In this document: piece by piece, positions 39,106-47,696 of the stretch
How the letters are laid out: each line of letters opens with the position of its first letter
How positions within the stretch are numbered: the first letter of the stretch is position 1
Origin: Streptomyces sp. NBC_01463
GTDB taxonomy: Bacteria > Actinomycetota > Actinomycetes > Streptomycetales > Streptomycetaceae
NCBI GenBank assembly: GCA_036227345.1
Contig: CP109468.1
Span: 2,852,001-2,916,000 of the forward strand
Reading direction: 5' to 3'
Length of the DNA stretch: 64,000 nt
Made by a program: the position numbers and the translations under genes
The notes under the pieces: model-generated
The model's input: the letters and a program-made list of their open reading frames with translations, nothing else
What the model was told of the DNA's origin: nothing
Databases searched by the model: none

Positions 39106-40266
39106 TCAGGCCGAGGCGCGCTTGCGCGGGGTGTGCTGCGCGGCCGTCTGCTTCTTGGCCGCCGTCTTCTTGGAGGCGGCCCCCTTGGCGGCGGTCTTCT
39201 TCGCACCGGTCCCGCCGCTCGACGCGCTCTTCTTGGCCGCCGGCTTCCGCGCCCCCGCCGTGGACTTCTTCGCCCCGGAGGACTTGCCGGAACCGGAGCC
39301 GGAACCGGCCGACGCGCGCGACACCGACTTGCCCGTCGGGGTCCTGCGCGTACCGCCCGAGGCCTTGGAGGTCGATGCCTTGCCGGCCGACGCCTTGCCG
39401 CCCGAGGACGCGCGGTCCGAGAGCGAGGTGACCTTCGCGACCGGGGTCTCGTCGTCGTCCGCCCCCTTCCCCCGCGCCCCGGACTCCTCCCCGCGGGCCT
39501 CCTTGGCCGCCCGCACGCTGCCCTCCAGCGCGGCGATGAGGTCGATGACCTTTCCGCCGGACTCGTCGGCCGCGGCCGGCTCCAGGGTCTCGCCGGAGGC
39601 CTTGGCGGCGATGAGTTCCTCGACCGCCTCGCGGTAGTCGTCGTGCAGCGAGTCCATGTCGACCTCGCCGAGCGTGTCCATCAGGGCGTCCGCGAGGTCG
39701 AGCTCGGCGTCGCGGACCGTCACGTCACTCTCCGGGGCGACGCCTTCCGGAGCCCGGATCTCGTCCGGCCAGAGCAGACCGTGCATCGCGATCACGTCGT
39801 CGACGACCCGCAGCATGCCCAGCCGTTCACGGCCGCGCAGCGCGTACTTGGCGAGGGCGACCTTCTGGCTCCGCTTCAGCGCCTCGCGCAGCAGGGTGTA
39901 CGGCTTGGCGGCCGGTACCCCGTTGGCGGAGAGGTAGTACGCCGCGTCCATCTGGAGCGGGTCGATGGAGTCGGCGGGCACGAAGGCGACGATCTCGATC
40001 GTCTTGGCGGTGGGCAGCGGCAGCGAGCCGAGGTCCTCGTCGGTGATCGGGATCATCGAGCCGTCGGCGTCCTCGTACGCCTTGCCGATGTCGGCGGCGG
40101 TCACCTCCTCGCCGTCCAGCTCGCACACCTTCCGGTAGCGGACCCGGCCACCGTCGGCGACGTGGATCTGGCGGAAGGAGATCGAGTGGTTCTCGGTGGC
40201 GTTGACCAGCTTGATCGGGATGCTGACCAGCCCGAAGGAGATGGCGCCGTTCCATATGGACCTCAC
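39106..40266 (-). CDS. ku: Ku protein (non-homologous end joining)
   Basis: 386 residues from a GTG with AAGGGG 7 nt upstream. The core (residues ~1-255: MRSIWNGAISFGLVSIPIKL, then GRVRYRKVCELDGEEV, ALAKYALRGRERLGMLRV) is the bacterial Ku ring-forming domain. The last ~110 residues are a Lys/Ala/Ser/Gly-rich tail (AKKTAAKGAASKKTAAKKQ type), as in some actinobacterial Ku that bind DNA internally and recruit the ligase. It is divergent from the LigD-type polymerase with a 60-bp gap. Confidence 0.96.
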   Translation of the reverse strand: MRSIWNGAISFGLVSIPIKLVNATENHSISFRQIHVADGGRVRYRKVCELDGEEVTAADIGKAYEDADGSMIPITDEDLGSLPLPTAKTIEIVAFVPADSIDPLQMDAAYYLSANGVPAAKPYTLLREALKRSQKVALAKYALRGRERLGMLRVVDDVIAMHGLLWPDEIRAPEGVAPESDVTVRDAELDLADALMDTLGEVDMDSLHDDYREAVEELIAAKASGETLEPAAADESGGKVIDLIAALEGSVRAAKEARGEESGARGKGADDDETPVAKVTSLSDRASSGGKASAGKASTSKASGGTRRTPTGKSVSRASAGSGSGSGKSSGAKKSTAGARKPAAKKSASSGGTGAKKTAAKGAASKKTAAKKQTAAQHTPRKRASA

Positions 40267-40326
40267 CGGTCACCCCTTAAATGCGTTACGCCCGTATAGA
40301 TCCAGTTTTCGTGTGATTCTTATCGT
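40267..40326. promoter_or_regulatory. ku / LigD-polymerase divergent promoter
   Basis: A 60-bp AT-richer gap. On the plus strand GATTCT (40315-40320) sits 6 nt before the ATG at 40327, the spacing of a -10 box for a leaderless transcript. The other direction has the AAGGGG ribosome site of ku. Confidence 0.5.
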
Positions 40327-41223
40327 ATGACGCCGATCACAGTGGTGGAGGGGCGGCGGCTGTCGCTCAGCAACCTGGACAAGGTGCTGTATCCGGCCAC
40401 CGGCACCACCAAGGGCGAGGTGCTGCACTATTACGCGGCCACGGCGGCCGCGCCTCTGCTGGCGCACCTGCGGGACCGGCCGCTGTCCTTCCTGCGCTAT
40501 CCGGACGGGCCTGACGGGCAGCTGTTCTTCACCAAGAACCCGCCGCCCGGTACGCCGTCCTGGGTACACACCGCCCCGGTGCCGCATCACGACAACGAAC
40601 AGGCGCGACAGGTCGTCGTCCAGGACCTCGCCTCACTGATGTGGGCGGCCAATCTGGTGGTGGAGTTCCATACCCCGCAGTGGCGGGCCGGGGCGCCCGG
40701 GCTGGCCGACCGGCTGGTGTTCGACCTGGACCCCGGGGCGCCCGCGACGGTCGTGGAGTGCTGCCGGGTCGCGCTCTGGCTGCGCGAGCGGCTGGCGGCC
40801 GACGGGCTGGAGGCGTACGGCAAGACCTCCGGGTCGAAGGGGCTGCATCTGCTCGTCCCGCTGGAGCCCACCGCGTCCGAGCGGGTGTCGGCGTACGCGA
40901 AGACGCTCGCCGTCGAGGCGGAGGGCGAGCTTCCGGATCTTGTGGTGCACCGGATGAGACGGGCGCTGCGGCCCGGCAAGGTGTTCGTCGATTTCAGCCA
41001 GAACGCCGCCGCGAAGACGACCGCCACCCCCTACACCCTGCGCGCGCGGACCGAGCCGTCCGTCTCCGCGCCGGTCACCTGGGCGGAGATCGAGACATGC
41101 CGCGGGCCAGCGGAGCTGACCTTCCTGGCGGGCGACATGGCGGAACGGCTGGAGCGGTACGGCGACCTGCTGGCACCGCTCACCGAGCCGGAGCGGGGAC
41201 GGCCGGTTCCGGACACACCGTAG
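40327..41223 (+). CDS. LigD-type polymerase/primase domain protein (NHEJ)
   Basis: 298 residues, a stand-alone polymerase domain of the archaeo-eukaryotic primase class without ligase or phosphoesterase modules. The metal-binding DLD is in RLVFDLDPGAP; the downstream GKTSGSKGLHLLVPL and KVFVDFSQNAAAKTTATPYTLRA motifs are typical. It fills gaps with ribonucleotides at Ku-held ends. The matching ATP-dependent ligase must be encoded elsewhere. A small hairpin AGGGGG-ctgc-CCCCCT (41222-41237) follows the stop. Confidence 0.94.
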   Translation: MTPITVVEGRRLSLSNLDKVLYPATGTTKGEVLHYYAATAAAPLLAHLRDRPLSFLRYPDGPDGQLFFTKNPPPGTPSWVHTAPVPHHDNEQARQVVVQDLASLMWAANLVVEFHTPQWRAGAPGLADRLVFDLDPGAPATVVECCRVALWLRERLAADGLEAYGKTSGSKGLHLLVPLEPTASERVSAYAKTLAVEAEGELPDLVVHRMRRALRPGKVFVDFSQNAAAKTTATPYTLRARTEPSVSAPVTWAEIETCRGPAELTFLAGDMAERLERYGDLLAPLTEPERGRPVPDTP

Positions 41224-41237
41224 GGGGCTGCCCCCCT
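41222..41237 (+). terminator. Small hairpin after the LigD-polymerase gene
   Basis: AGGGGG-ctgc-CCCCCT starts inside the stop codon. It is one of four G5-N4-C5 hairpins in the window and is placed like a weak terminator. Confidence 0.45.
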
Positions 41238-41382
41238 GGCGCTCCCGGTGCGGGCATACCGCACCACCGCAGGCGTTGTCATGTTCAAGGGCAAAAGACG
41301 CTGTGCGGCAGGTGGATTGTCCGAGCGGTGGTGCACACTCTGCGCAGACGCTGCATCGTGAAAGCCGTGGGGAGGCGATGGC

Positions 41383-43575
41383 GTGTTCGCGGGGATCGAC
41401 GAGGTCGACTGGGCCTCGATGGAGCATGCCTACGGGCCTGCCGATGATGTGCCGGGCCTGCTTCAGGGCCTCGCGTCCGCCGATCCGGCGGAGCGCGAGG
41501 GCGCGCTGGACGGTATGTACGGGGCCGTGCACCACCAGGGGGACGTCTACGCCTGCACGCTCGCCTGCATCCCCTTCCTCTTCGAGCTGGTCGTCGATCC
41601 GGCCGTCCCGGACCGCGGCAGCGTCGTCGAGCTGCTGACCAGCATCGGCGGCATCGACCTCGACGAGGACGAGATCGACGAGGACGAGGCCGAGGGCGCG
41701 GCGAACTACGCGATGGCGGCGGCTGCCGTGAGCGCGGGCGCCGGCGTCTTCTTCGCGCTGATGGCCGACGACGACCCGGGGGTGCGGGTCTCCGCCCCGC
41801 TGGCCCTGGCCACGCTGCACGGCGATCCGGCGCGGGTCCTGACCCTGCTGTGCGAGCGGCTGGCGGTGGAACGGGACGAGGAGGTGCGCCTCGCCCTGGT
41901 CGAGGCGGCGGGGCGGCTCGGGCTGCGCCACCGTTCGCTGACCGGCCCCATCGCCGACTGGCTGAGCCGGCTGGCCGCGGAGGCGAACCCGCCGGGGCTG
42001 CGGCTGGCGGCCCTGGCCCAGCTGGCCAGGTGCGCGCCCCGGTCGCTTCCGGGCGATGTGGTGACGGTGGTGTCGGGCCTGCTGCGGCAGCTGCGCTCCG
42101 CACCGGGAGAGCCCGGAGCCGGCGAAGTGCCCGAGGTCCGCGAGGACCCTGACGGCCTCGCCGACCCCGATGACTGCGAGACCTCCGAGACCTCGTCGTG
42201 CACCGCGGCCGCGGCGCACGGCGAGCCCGAGCCCGCCGCTGCCGATGCCGCGCCGGTGACCCTGGTGGGGCAGGTGCGGGCGCCGGCAGCCGAGGAGCGG
42301 ACCGGGCGGACGGCGCCCTGGGCCGCCGACCTGCTGCGCACCCTGCACGTCGGCCTGGACGACCGCGTCGCCGAGCGCACGGCGCTGCTGACCGATCAGC
42401 TCCGCAGCCCCGACTCCGGACAGCGCATCGACGCCGTCCGGATGAGCAGCGGGCTGATCCGGGCCTGGCGCGGTTCCTACGGGGAGCTCGTCCGGCTCGT
42501 GGGCGAGCAGCTCGCCTCGCACGAGCCGAAGCTCGCCGATGCCGCCTCGCACGTCCTGGAGGAGCTCTTCTGCCTGGCCGCACCCGCCGCTGACGCGCTG
42601 GCGGCCCGGGTCTCGGCGGATCCGGGCGCCTGGGTGAAGGAGTGGGCCAGCGGGCCGCCGGGGCTGGGCAGTGCGGTGAAGGCCCTGGCCCGGCTCGGCG
42701 ACGCCCGCGCGCTGCCCGCGCTGGAGGCGGCCCTGGAGCGGCCCGAGGTGCCGCACGACGTGGGGTTCGCCATCGGTTATCTGGGCGCGGCCGCCGAGCC
42801 GCTGGCCGGACTGCTGCGCCGCAGGCTGAGCGAGGTCGGGCTCGACGAGGGGGCGTACGACCGGGCCAGCCCGCTGCTCGCCGGGCTGACCGCGCTCCGG
42901 GCGGGCGAGGCGGCGCCCGAGGTGCTGCGGGTGCTGCGCGGGGCTCCGGAGTACCGGGGCGAGTGGCTGCGTACGGCGGCGCTGCGGGCGCTCGGCTCGT
43001 TCGGGCCCGCGGCGCACTGCGCGGTCCCCGAGCTGCGGGCGATGATCCGCCGCCCCGGCACGGCGGCGGCCACGGAGGCGGCCGAGGCGCTGTGGGCCGT
43101 CGACGGGGACGCCGGGGCCGTGCTGCCGGTCCTGATCGAGGGGCTCCAGGCGGAGCACGCGCGCGAGCGGCGGTCGGCGGCGAGCGCGCTGGGCCGGCTC
43201 GGCCCGCTCGCGGCGGTGACCGCGCCCCGGCTGCGGGCGCTGCTGCTCCACGAGGAGCTGTGGCTGCGGGTGGACGCGGCGATCGCACTGTGGGAGGTTT
43301 CCGGTCGGGCCGAGGAGTCCGTTCCGGTACTCCTCGCGGCCTGGGAGAAGAACCGTCATGTCAGGGTTCGGGTGGCCGAATGCCTGGCGCGGACGGGGGC
43401 TGCTGGGGCAGGGTCGGACGCGGTACACGTGCTGCACGCCGAACTCGCCTCCGTACGCCGTCACAACGCGATGGACGGCGGATACGGCAGCCACGACACA
43501 CACGAGGACGAAAAGCTGCTGGCGCTCTGCCGCCGGGCGCTCCTGGGGAATACGGGGAAGGGACCCACGACATGA
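41383..43575 (+). CDS. HEAT-repeat protein
   Basis: 730 residues from a GTG with GGGGAGG 7 nt upstream. Tandem helical repeats of ~30-35 residues run through most of the length, for example DDPGVRVSAPLALATLHGDP, DEEVRLALVEAAGRLGLRH, GEWLRTAALRALGSFGPAA, ARERRSAASALGRLGPLA and EELWLRVDAAIALWEVSG. They form a superhelical scaffold for protein-protein contacts. An acidic segment (DLDEDEIDEDEAEGA, near residue 90) and an acidic linker near residues 250-280 interrupt them. No enzymatic domain is visible. The stop overlaps the next start (ATGA). Confidence 0.87.
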   Translation: MFAGIDEVDWASMEHAYGPADDVPGLLQGLASADPAEREGALDGMYGAVHHQGDVYACTLACIPFLFELVVDPAVPDRGSVVELLTSIGGIDLDEDEIDEDEAEGAANYAMAAAAVSAGAGVFFALMADDDPGVRVSAPLALATLHGDPARVLTLLCERLAVERDEEVRLALVEAAGRLGLRHRSLTGPIADWLSRLAAEANPPGLRLAALAQLARCAPRSLPGDVVTVVSGLLRQLRSAPGEPGAGEVPEVREDPDGLADPDDCETSETSSCTAAAAHGEPEPAAADAAPVTLVGQVRAPAAEERTGRTAPWAADLLRTLHVGLDDRVAERTALLTDQLRSPDSGQRIDAVRMSSGLIRAWRGSYGELVRLVGEQLASHEPKLADAASHVLEELFCLAAPAADALAARVSADPGAWVKEWASGPPGLGSAVKALARLGDARALPALEAALERPEVPHDVGFAIGYLGAAAEPLAGLLRRRLSEVGLDEGAYDRASPLLAGLTALRAGEAAPEVLRVLRGAPEYRGEWLRTAALRALGSFGPAAHCAVPELRAMIRRPGTAAATEAAEALWAVDGDAGAVLPVLIEGLQAEHARERRSAASALGRLGPLAAVTAPRLRALLLHEELWLRVDAAIALWEVSGRAEESVPVLLAAWEKNRHVRVRVAECLARTGAAGAGSDAVHVLHAELASVRRHNAMDGGYGSHDTHEDEKLLALCRRALLGNTGKGPTT

Positions 43576-43901
43576 TCATTTTCGGTACGCGAGGCTATCT
43601 CTACCAACTGGCCGTCCTGACGCTGGTCTGCGGCTGGTGCGGGAATCCGGCCGCGCACACCCTGCGCAAGCGGGTGACGAAGTTCACGCTGTTCTTCGTG
43701 CCGCTGTTCCCCTTCTCGACGAAGTACGCCACCCAGTGCACCTTCTGCGGCGGTGAGCAGAAGATCCCCAAGGAGCAGGCCGATCAGCTGCTCGCCCAGC
43801 ACGTGGCGGCCGGTGACGGGAATCCGTTCGGCCAGGGCCAGCAGCAGCCGGGGCACGCACCGGGCGCGCAGGGGCAGGGCCAGAACCCGTACCAGCACTG
43901 A
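43572..43901 (+). CDS. Zinc-ribbon protein coupled to the HEAT-repeat gene
   Basis: 109 residues. Paired CxxC motifs (VCGWCGNP near residue 20 and CTFCGG near 58) form a zinc ribbon around a hydrophobic stretch (KFTLFFVPLFPF). The last ~35 residues are Gln/Gly/Pro-rich and disordered. The ATG overlaps the HEAT-gene stop by 4 bp, so the two are co-translated. Function unknown. A 14-bp tandem duplication spans the stop codon. Confidence 0.85.
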   Translation: MIIFGTRGYLYQLAVLTLVCGWCGNPAAHTLRKRVTKFTLFFVPLFPFSTKYATQCTFCGGEQKIPKEQADQLLAQHVAAGDGNPFGQGQQQPGHAPGAQGQGQNPYQH

Positions 43902-44040
43902 ACCGGCATCACTGAACCGGCATCCGCACCGACTCCCTGCCGGAACTAAATACACATAAGAGACTTCCCTCCGAATAAGGTCTACGGAGCCGGGGCCGTG
44001 CGCGCACGCACCGCCCGGGCCGTCGGAGAGGGAGGAAGAC
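43902..44040 (+). promoter_or_regulatory. Promoter region of the lipoprotein/sensor-kinase operon
   Basis: An AT-rich island (about 43943-43983, with GGAACTAAATACACATAAG) is unlike its surroundings and is the likely promoter. GGAAC could be an ECF-type -35, but a fitting -10 is not certain. AGGGAGGA lies upstream of the ATG at 44041 as ribosome-binding site. Confidence 0.45.
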
Positions 44041-44859
44041 ATGCGTCCGCAGCACCGGAGCGGGCACCGGGCGGAGCGCCGCACGGCGGTGGCCCTCGCG
44101 GCCGTCGCCGGCGCCGCACTGCTGGCCGGCTGCGGCACCGGGGGCGAACTGCGGAGCGCCGGGCAGGTCCCTACGGCGATCGGTCCGGCCCGCCTCTGGC
44201 CGGAGCTGCCGCCCGCCTCCGCCGCCCCGTACGACTACGGCGAGGGCGAGACCGCCCATATCCCCGGCATCACGGTGCCGGGCGGCGATGTGCACCGGCT
44301 GGACCCCGTGGCGGTGGTGCAGGCAGGGCTCAACGCCCGTGCGGACCGCTCCAGCGGCACGGCCGAGCTGCCGGCCGAGGCCGTCCGGCGGATCCGCGCC
44401 TGCCGGACCGCGCCGAAGTCCTGCCCGGTACTGCCGCCGTACTTCCGCGATCTGACGGGCGACGGCCGGGACGAGATGGTCCTGGCCATCCAGCTGGCCG
44501 ACCGCCAGCTCTCCGTACGCGTCTACATGCCGGAGCCGAGCGGGCTCACCCGGATCATGTCCACGTCCGACGCCGTGATCAGCGTGGAGCTGGCGGGCCG
44601 GGACCTGATCATGCGGGCACCCTCGGCCATCACGGGCTACCAGTACCGCACGGCCTGGTCCTGGGACGACCAGCAGCGCGCCATGCTGCCCACGCAGGAC
44701 GAGATCCTGCGGACGGCCCCGCGCGCCGAGCCCGGCCGGCGGCCCGCCGCGACCGAGCGGCCGAGCCCCGCGGCGACGGCATCCACGCCGCCGGCCGCCA
44801 CCCCGTCGGCCCTGCCCACCGAGGCGCCCTCGGCGGCCGTGTCGGCGGAGCGCCGGTGA
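44041..44859 (+). CDS. Lipoprotein coupled to a sensor kinase
   Basis: 272 residues. The signal peptide ends in a lipobox (LLAGC, Cys near residue 32). The middle domain contains YFRDLTGDGRDEMVLAIQ, like an FG-GAP or calcium-loop unit, and the C-terminus is Ala/Pro/Thr-rich. Its stop overlaps the GTG of the kinase by 4 bp. The arrangement recalls CseA, the lipoprotein that tunes the CseB/CseC envelope-stress system, but no response regulator is present here. It probably modulates the kinase at the outer face of the membrane. Confidence 0.83.
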   Translation: MRPQHRSGHRAERRTAVALAAVAGAALLAGCGTGGELRSAGQVPTAIGPARLWPELPPASAAPYDYGEGETAHIPGITVPGGDVHRLDPVAVVQAGLNARADRSSGTAELPAEAVRRIRACRTAPKSCPVLPPYFRDLTGDGRDEMVLAIQLADRQLSVRVYMPEPSGLTRIMSTSDAVISVELAGRDLIMRAPSAITGYQYRTAWSWDDQQRAMLPTQDEILRTAPRAEPGRRPAATERPSPAATASTPPAATPSALPTEAPSAAVSAERR

Positions 44860-46181
44860 GCCGCCGCCGGGCGGACGAGCCCCCGGTCCGCGCCTCCCGG
44901 CGGCGGCTGCGGCTGCCCGCCTGGACCGCGACGCTCACCTGGAGGTCCGCGGTCTTCATCACCGTCATGTGCTGCGTGCTCGCCGCCCTGCTGGGCGTCC
45001 TGGTGCACACCGCCGTCACCCGGCAGACCGTCGGTCACGCCCGCGAGAAGGCACTGTTCAGGCTGACGGACGTGACCGCCGCCTACGAGGCGGGCGAGGC
45101 GCTGCCGCCGCGTTCCGGGCTCGATCCGCCGGGGCTGCCCGCGTCGCTGCGCGCCCTGGCGGTGGGCGGGAAGCGGGGCACGATGGTGGCCGACCACCTC
45201 GGCCGCCCCACGATGTGGGCCGCCGCCCCGGCCGACGGGCACGCGCTGGCGACGCAGATCGACTACAGCCAGAGCGCCCGCACGATCAACGGCCTGGACG
45301 GGGCGATCGTCGGCTCCTCGCTGCTGGCGATCGGCGCCACGCTGCTCGTCGGCGCGTTCTCCGTCACCCGGGTCACCCGGCGGCTGCACCAGACCGCGCG
45401 GGTGGCCCGCCGGATCGGGGCGGGCGATCTGGACGCCCGCGTCAACGACCCCCGCACGGCCGACCCCGCGCGCCGGCAGGATGAGGTGGCGATCGTCGCG
45501 GGGGCACTGGACACGATGGCCTCGACGCTCCAGCGCAAACTCGTGTCCGAGCAGCGCTTCACCGCGGATGTGGCGCACGAGCTGCGCACCCCGCTGACCG
45601 GTCTGTCGGCCGCCGCCGAACTGCTGCCGCCGGGCCGCCCGTCGGAGCTGGTGCAGGACCGGGTCCGGGCGATGCGCGCGCTGACGGAGGACCTGCTGGA
45701 GGTCTCCCGGCTCGACGCCCGTACCGAGCGGGTCGATCTCGCCGTGCACGAACTGGCGCCGCTCACCGAGCGGGTGGCGCGGACCTTCGGGCCCGGCACC
45801 GAGGTCAGGTACGCGGCGGACGGGCCGCCCGTGCGTGTCGAGACGGACAGGCGTCGGCTGGAGCGGGTGCTCGGCAATCTGATCGGCAACGCGCACCGGC
45901 ACGGCCGCCCGCCGGTGGTGGTGACGGTCGACGGGCCGGTGGTGACCGTACGCGACCACGGCGACGGCTTCCCGGAGTATCTGACCGCGGGCGGTCCGCA
46001 GCGTTTCCGCACGGAGGGCGGCGGCAAGGGGCACGGCCTCGGGCTGACCATCGCCACCGGGCAGGCCGGTGTGATGGGCGCCGGGCTGGTCTTCGAGAAC
46101 GCGCCGGACGGCGGGGCGGTGGCCCGGCTGACGCTGCCGGAGTACGTACGCCTGGACCATGACGACGAGCCACCCGCATAG
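44856..46181 (+). CDS. Orphan membrane sensor histidine kinase
   Basis: 441 residues from the GTG at 44856. Two membrane helices (about 29-51 and 149-170) flank a ~95-residue extracellular sensor. A HAMP domain follows, then HisKA with the phospho-acceptor in FTADVAHELRTPLTGL and a HATPase with N box (LIGNAHRHG), G1 (DHGDGFPEY) and G2 (GKGHGLGLTIA). No response regulator lies on either side, so its partner is encoded elsewhere. It is translationally coupled to the lipoprotein. Confidence 0.92.
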   Translation: MSRRRADEPPVRASRRRLRLPAWTATLTWRSAVFITVMCCVLAALLGVLVHTAVTRQTVGHAREKALFRLTDVTAAYEAGEALPPRSGLDPPGLPASLRALAVGGKRGTMVADHLGRPTMWAAAPADGHALATQIDYSQSARTINGLDGAIVGSSLLAIGATLLVGAFSVTRVTRRLHQTARVARRIGAGDLDARVNDPRTADPARRQDEVAIVAGALDTMASTLQRKLVSEQRFTADVAHELRTPLTGLSAAAELLPPGRPSELVQDRVRAMRALTEDLLEVSRLDARTERVDLAVHELAPLTERVARTFGPGTEVRYAADGPPVRVETDRRRLERVLGNLIGNAHRHGRPPVVVTVDGPVVTVRDHGDGFPEYLTAGGPQRFRTEGGGKGHGLGLTIATGQAGVMGAGLVFENAPDGGAVARLTLPEYVRLDHDDEPPA

Positions 46182-46282
46182 GACCCACGGGCATCCGACC
46201 GCAGGACGGCACCCGGAACCCCGCGAACCTCCGCACTATGACATAAGGGAAATAACCCCCACGTCTTGCTACGTTGCGTGGC

Positions 46283-47662
46283 ATGACCGCAACGACGGCG
46301 GACGCACCCCCGCCCGAGCTGCGCCTGCCCAAGCGGCGCGGCGTAGAACTCTCGCTCCTCATCGGGGCCGTCCTGATCTCCGTCTACGGCTACGCCGCTG
46401 TCGGCCTGGCCCACGACGACGCGGTCCCGCCCGATGTCGCCGGATACGGCGGCGGCCTCGGGCTGCTCGCCCTGCTCGCCCATCTCGCCGTCCGCTTCCG
46501 CGCCCCGTACGCCGATCCGCTGCTGCTGCCCATCGCCGTCCTGCTCAACGGCCTGGGCCTGGTGCTGATCTACCGGCTCGACCTGGAGACCCCGAAGGAC
46601 CAGGCGGCCCCCACCCAGCTGATCTGGTCCACGCTCGGCGTCGCGTTCTTCATCGCCGTGGTGGTGTTCCTGCGCGACCACCGGGTGCTCCAGCGCTATG
46701 CGTATCTGTCCGTCGCCGCCGCCCTCGTCCTGATGATCGTGCCGATCTTCTTCCCCGCGGTGAACGGCGCCAAGATCTGGATCCGGGTCGGCGGATTCTC
46801 CTTCCAGCCCGGCGAGTTCGCCAAGATCCTGCTCGCCGTGTTCTTCGCCGCCTACCTCGCGGCGAACCACAACGCCCTGGCGTACACCGGCCGCAGGATC
46901 TGGAAGCTCCAGCTCCCCACCGGGCGGGTGCTCGGGCCGATCGTCGCGATCTGGCTGTTCAGCGTCGGTGTCCTGGTCCTGGAACGTGACCTGGGGACCT
47001 CGCTGCTGTTCTTCGGCCTCTTCGTGATCCTGCTGTACGTGGCGACCGGCAGGACCGGCTGGATCGCCGTCGGCCTGCTGCTGGCCGCTGTCGGCGCGTT
47101 CGTCGTCGGCTCCTTCGAACCGCATGTGCACAGCCGGGTGCAGGACTGGCTCGACCCGTTCGCGTCCATCGACGCCGGCCGGGGCCCCGGGCAGCTCGCC
47201 CAGTCGCTGTTCGCCTTCGCCGCGGGCGGGATGCTCGGCACCGGGCTGGGGCTCGGCCACTCCATCCTCATCGGCTTCGCCGCCAAGTCCGACTTCATCC
47301 TGGCGACGGCCGGCGAGGAGCTCGGCCTGACCGGGCTGACCGCCGTCTTCCTGCTGTACGCCCTGCTGGTGGCCCGGGGATACCGGGCCGGGCTCGCCCT
47401 GCGCGACGCGTTCGGACGGCTGCTGTCGATCGGGCTCGCCTCGATCCTGGCGCTCCAGGTGTTCGTGATCGCGGGCGGGGTGATGGGGCTGATCCCCCTG
47501 ACGGGCATGGCGATGCCGTTCCTCGCGCAGGGCGGCTCATCCGTGGTCACCAACTGGATCATCGTGGCGCTGCTGATCCGGGTCAGCGACGTGGCCCGCA
47601 GACCCCACCCCGACGAGGTGGAGACCGGCGTCGTCGCACCGGCCCTGGAGGACGAGCAGTGA
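46283..47662 (+). CDS. FtsW/RodA/SpoVE-family peptidoglycan polymerase
   Basis: 459 residues from the ATG at 46283 (a TTG at 46274 is possible). Ten to twelve membrane helices are evident. SEDS motifs include VNGAKIWIRVGGFSFQPGEFAKILLAV, DLGTSLLFFGLF and the C-terminal GMAMPFLAQGGSSVV. SEDS proteins polymerise lipid II with a partner class B PBP, which is the next gene. TACGTT lies 7 nt before the ATG, so the mRNA may be leaderless. This pair is separate from the dcw-cluster ftsW/ftsI and fits the actinobacterial RodA-PbpA type. Confidence 0.93.
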   Translation: MTATTADAPPPELRLPKRRGVELSLLIGAVLISVYGYAAVGLAHDDAVPPDVAGYGGGLGLLALLAHLAVRFRAPYADPLLLPIAVLLNGLGLVLIYRLDLETPKDQAAPTQLIWSTLGVAFFIAVVVFLRDHRVLQRYAYLSVAAALVLMIVPIFFPAVNGAKIWIRVGGFSFQPGEFAKILLAVFFAAYLAANHNALAYTGRRIWKLQLPTGRVLGPIVAIWLFSVGVLVLERDLGTSLLFFGLFVILLYVATGRTGWIAVGLLLAAVGAFVVGSFEPHVHSRVQDWLDPFASIDAGRGPGQLAQSLFAFAAGGMLGTGLGLGHSILIGFAAKSDFILATAGEELGLTGLTAVFLLYALLVARGYRAGLALRDAFGRLLSIGLASILALQVFVIAGGVMGLIPLTGMAMPFLAQGGSSVVTNWIIVALLIRVSDVARRPHPDEVETGVVAPALEDEQ

Positions 47663-47696
47663 ACCCGTACCCGTCGACCGCGCAGGAGGCCCGGCC

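Noticed and set aside
40633..43503. 956-codon minus-strand open frame over the LigD-polymerase and HEAT genes
   Set aside because: Antisense shadow; product is Arg/Pro/Gly/Gln-rich with no domains, while the plus strand holds clear protein families.
44856..46181. Full cseABC-type operon
   Set aside because: A lipoprotein and kinase are present but there is no response regulator or sigE-like gene on either side.
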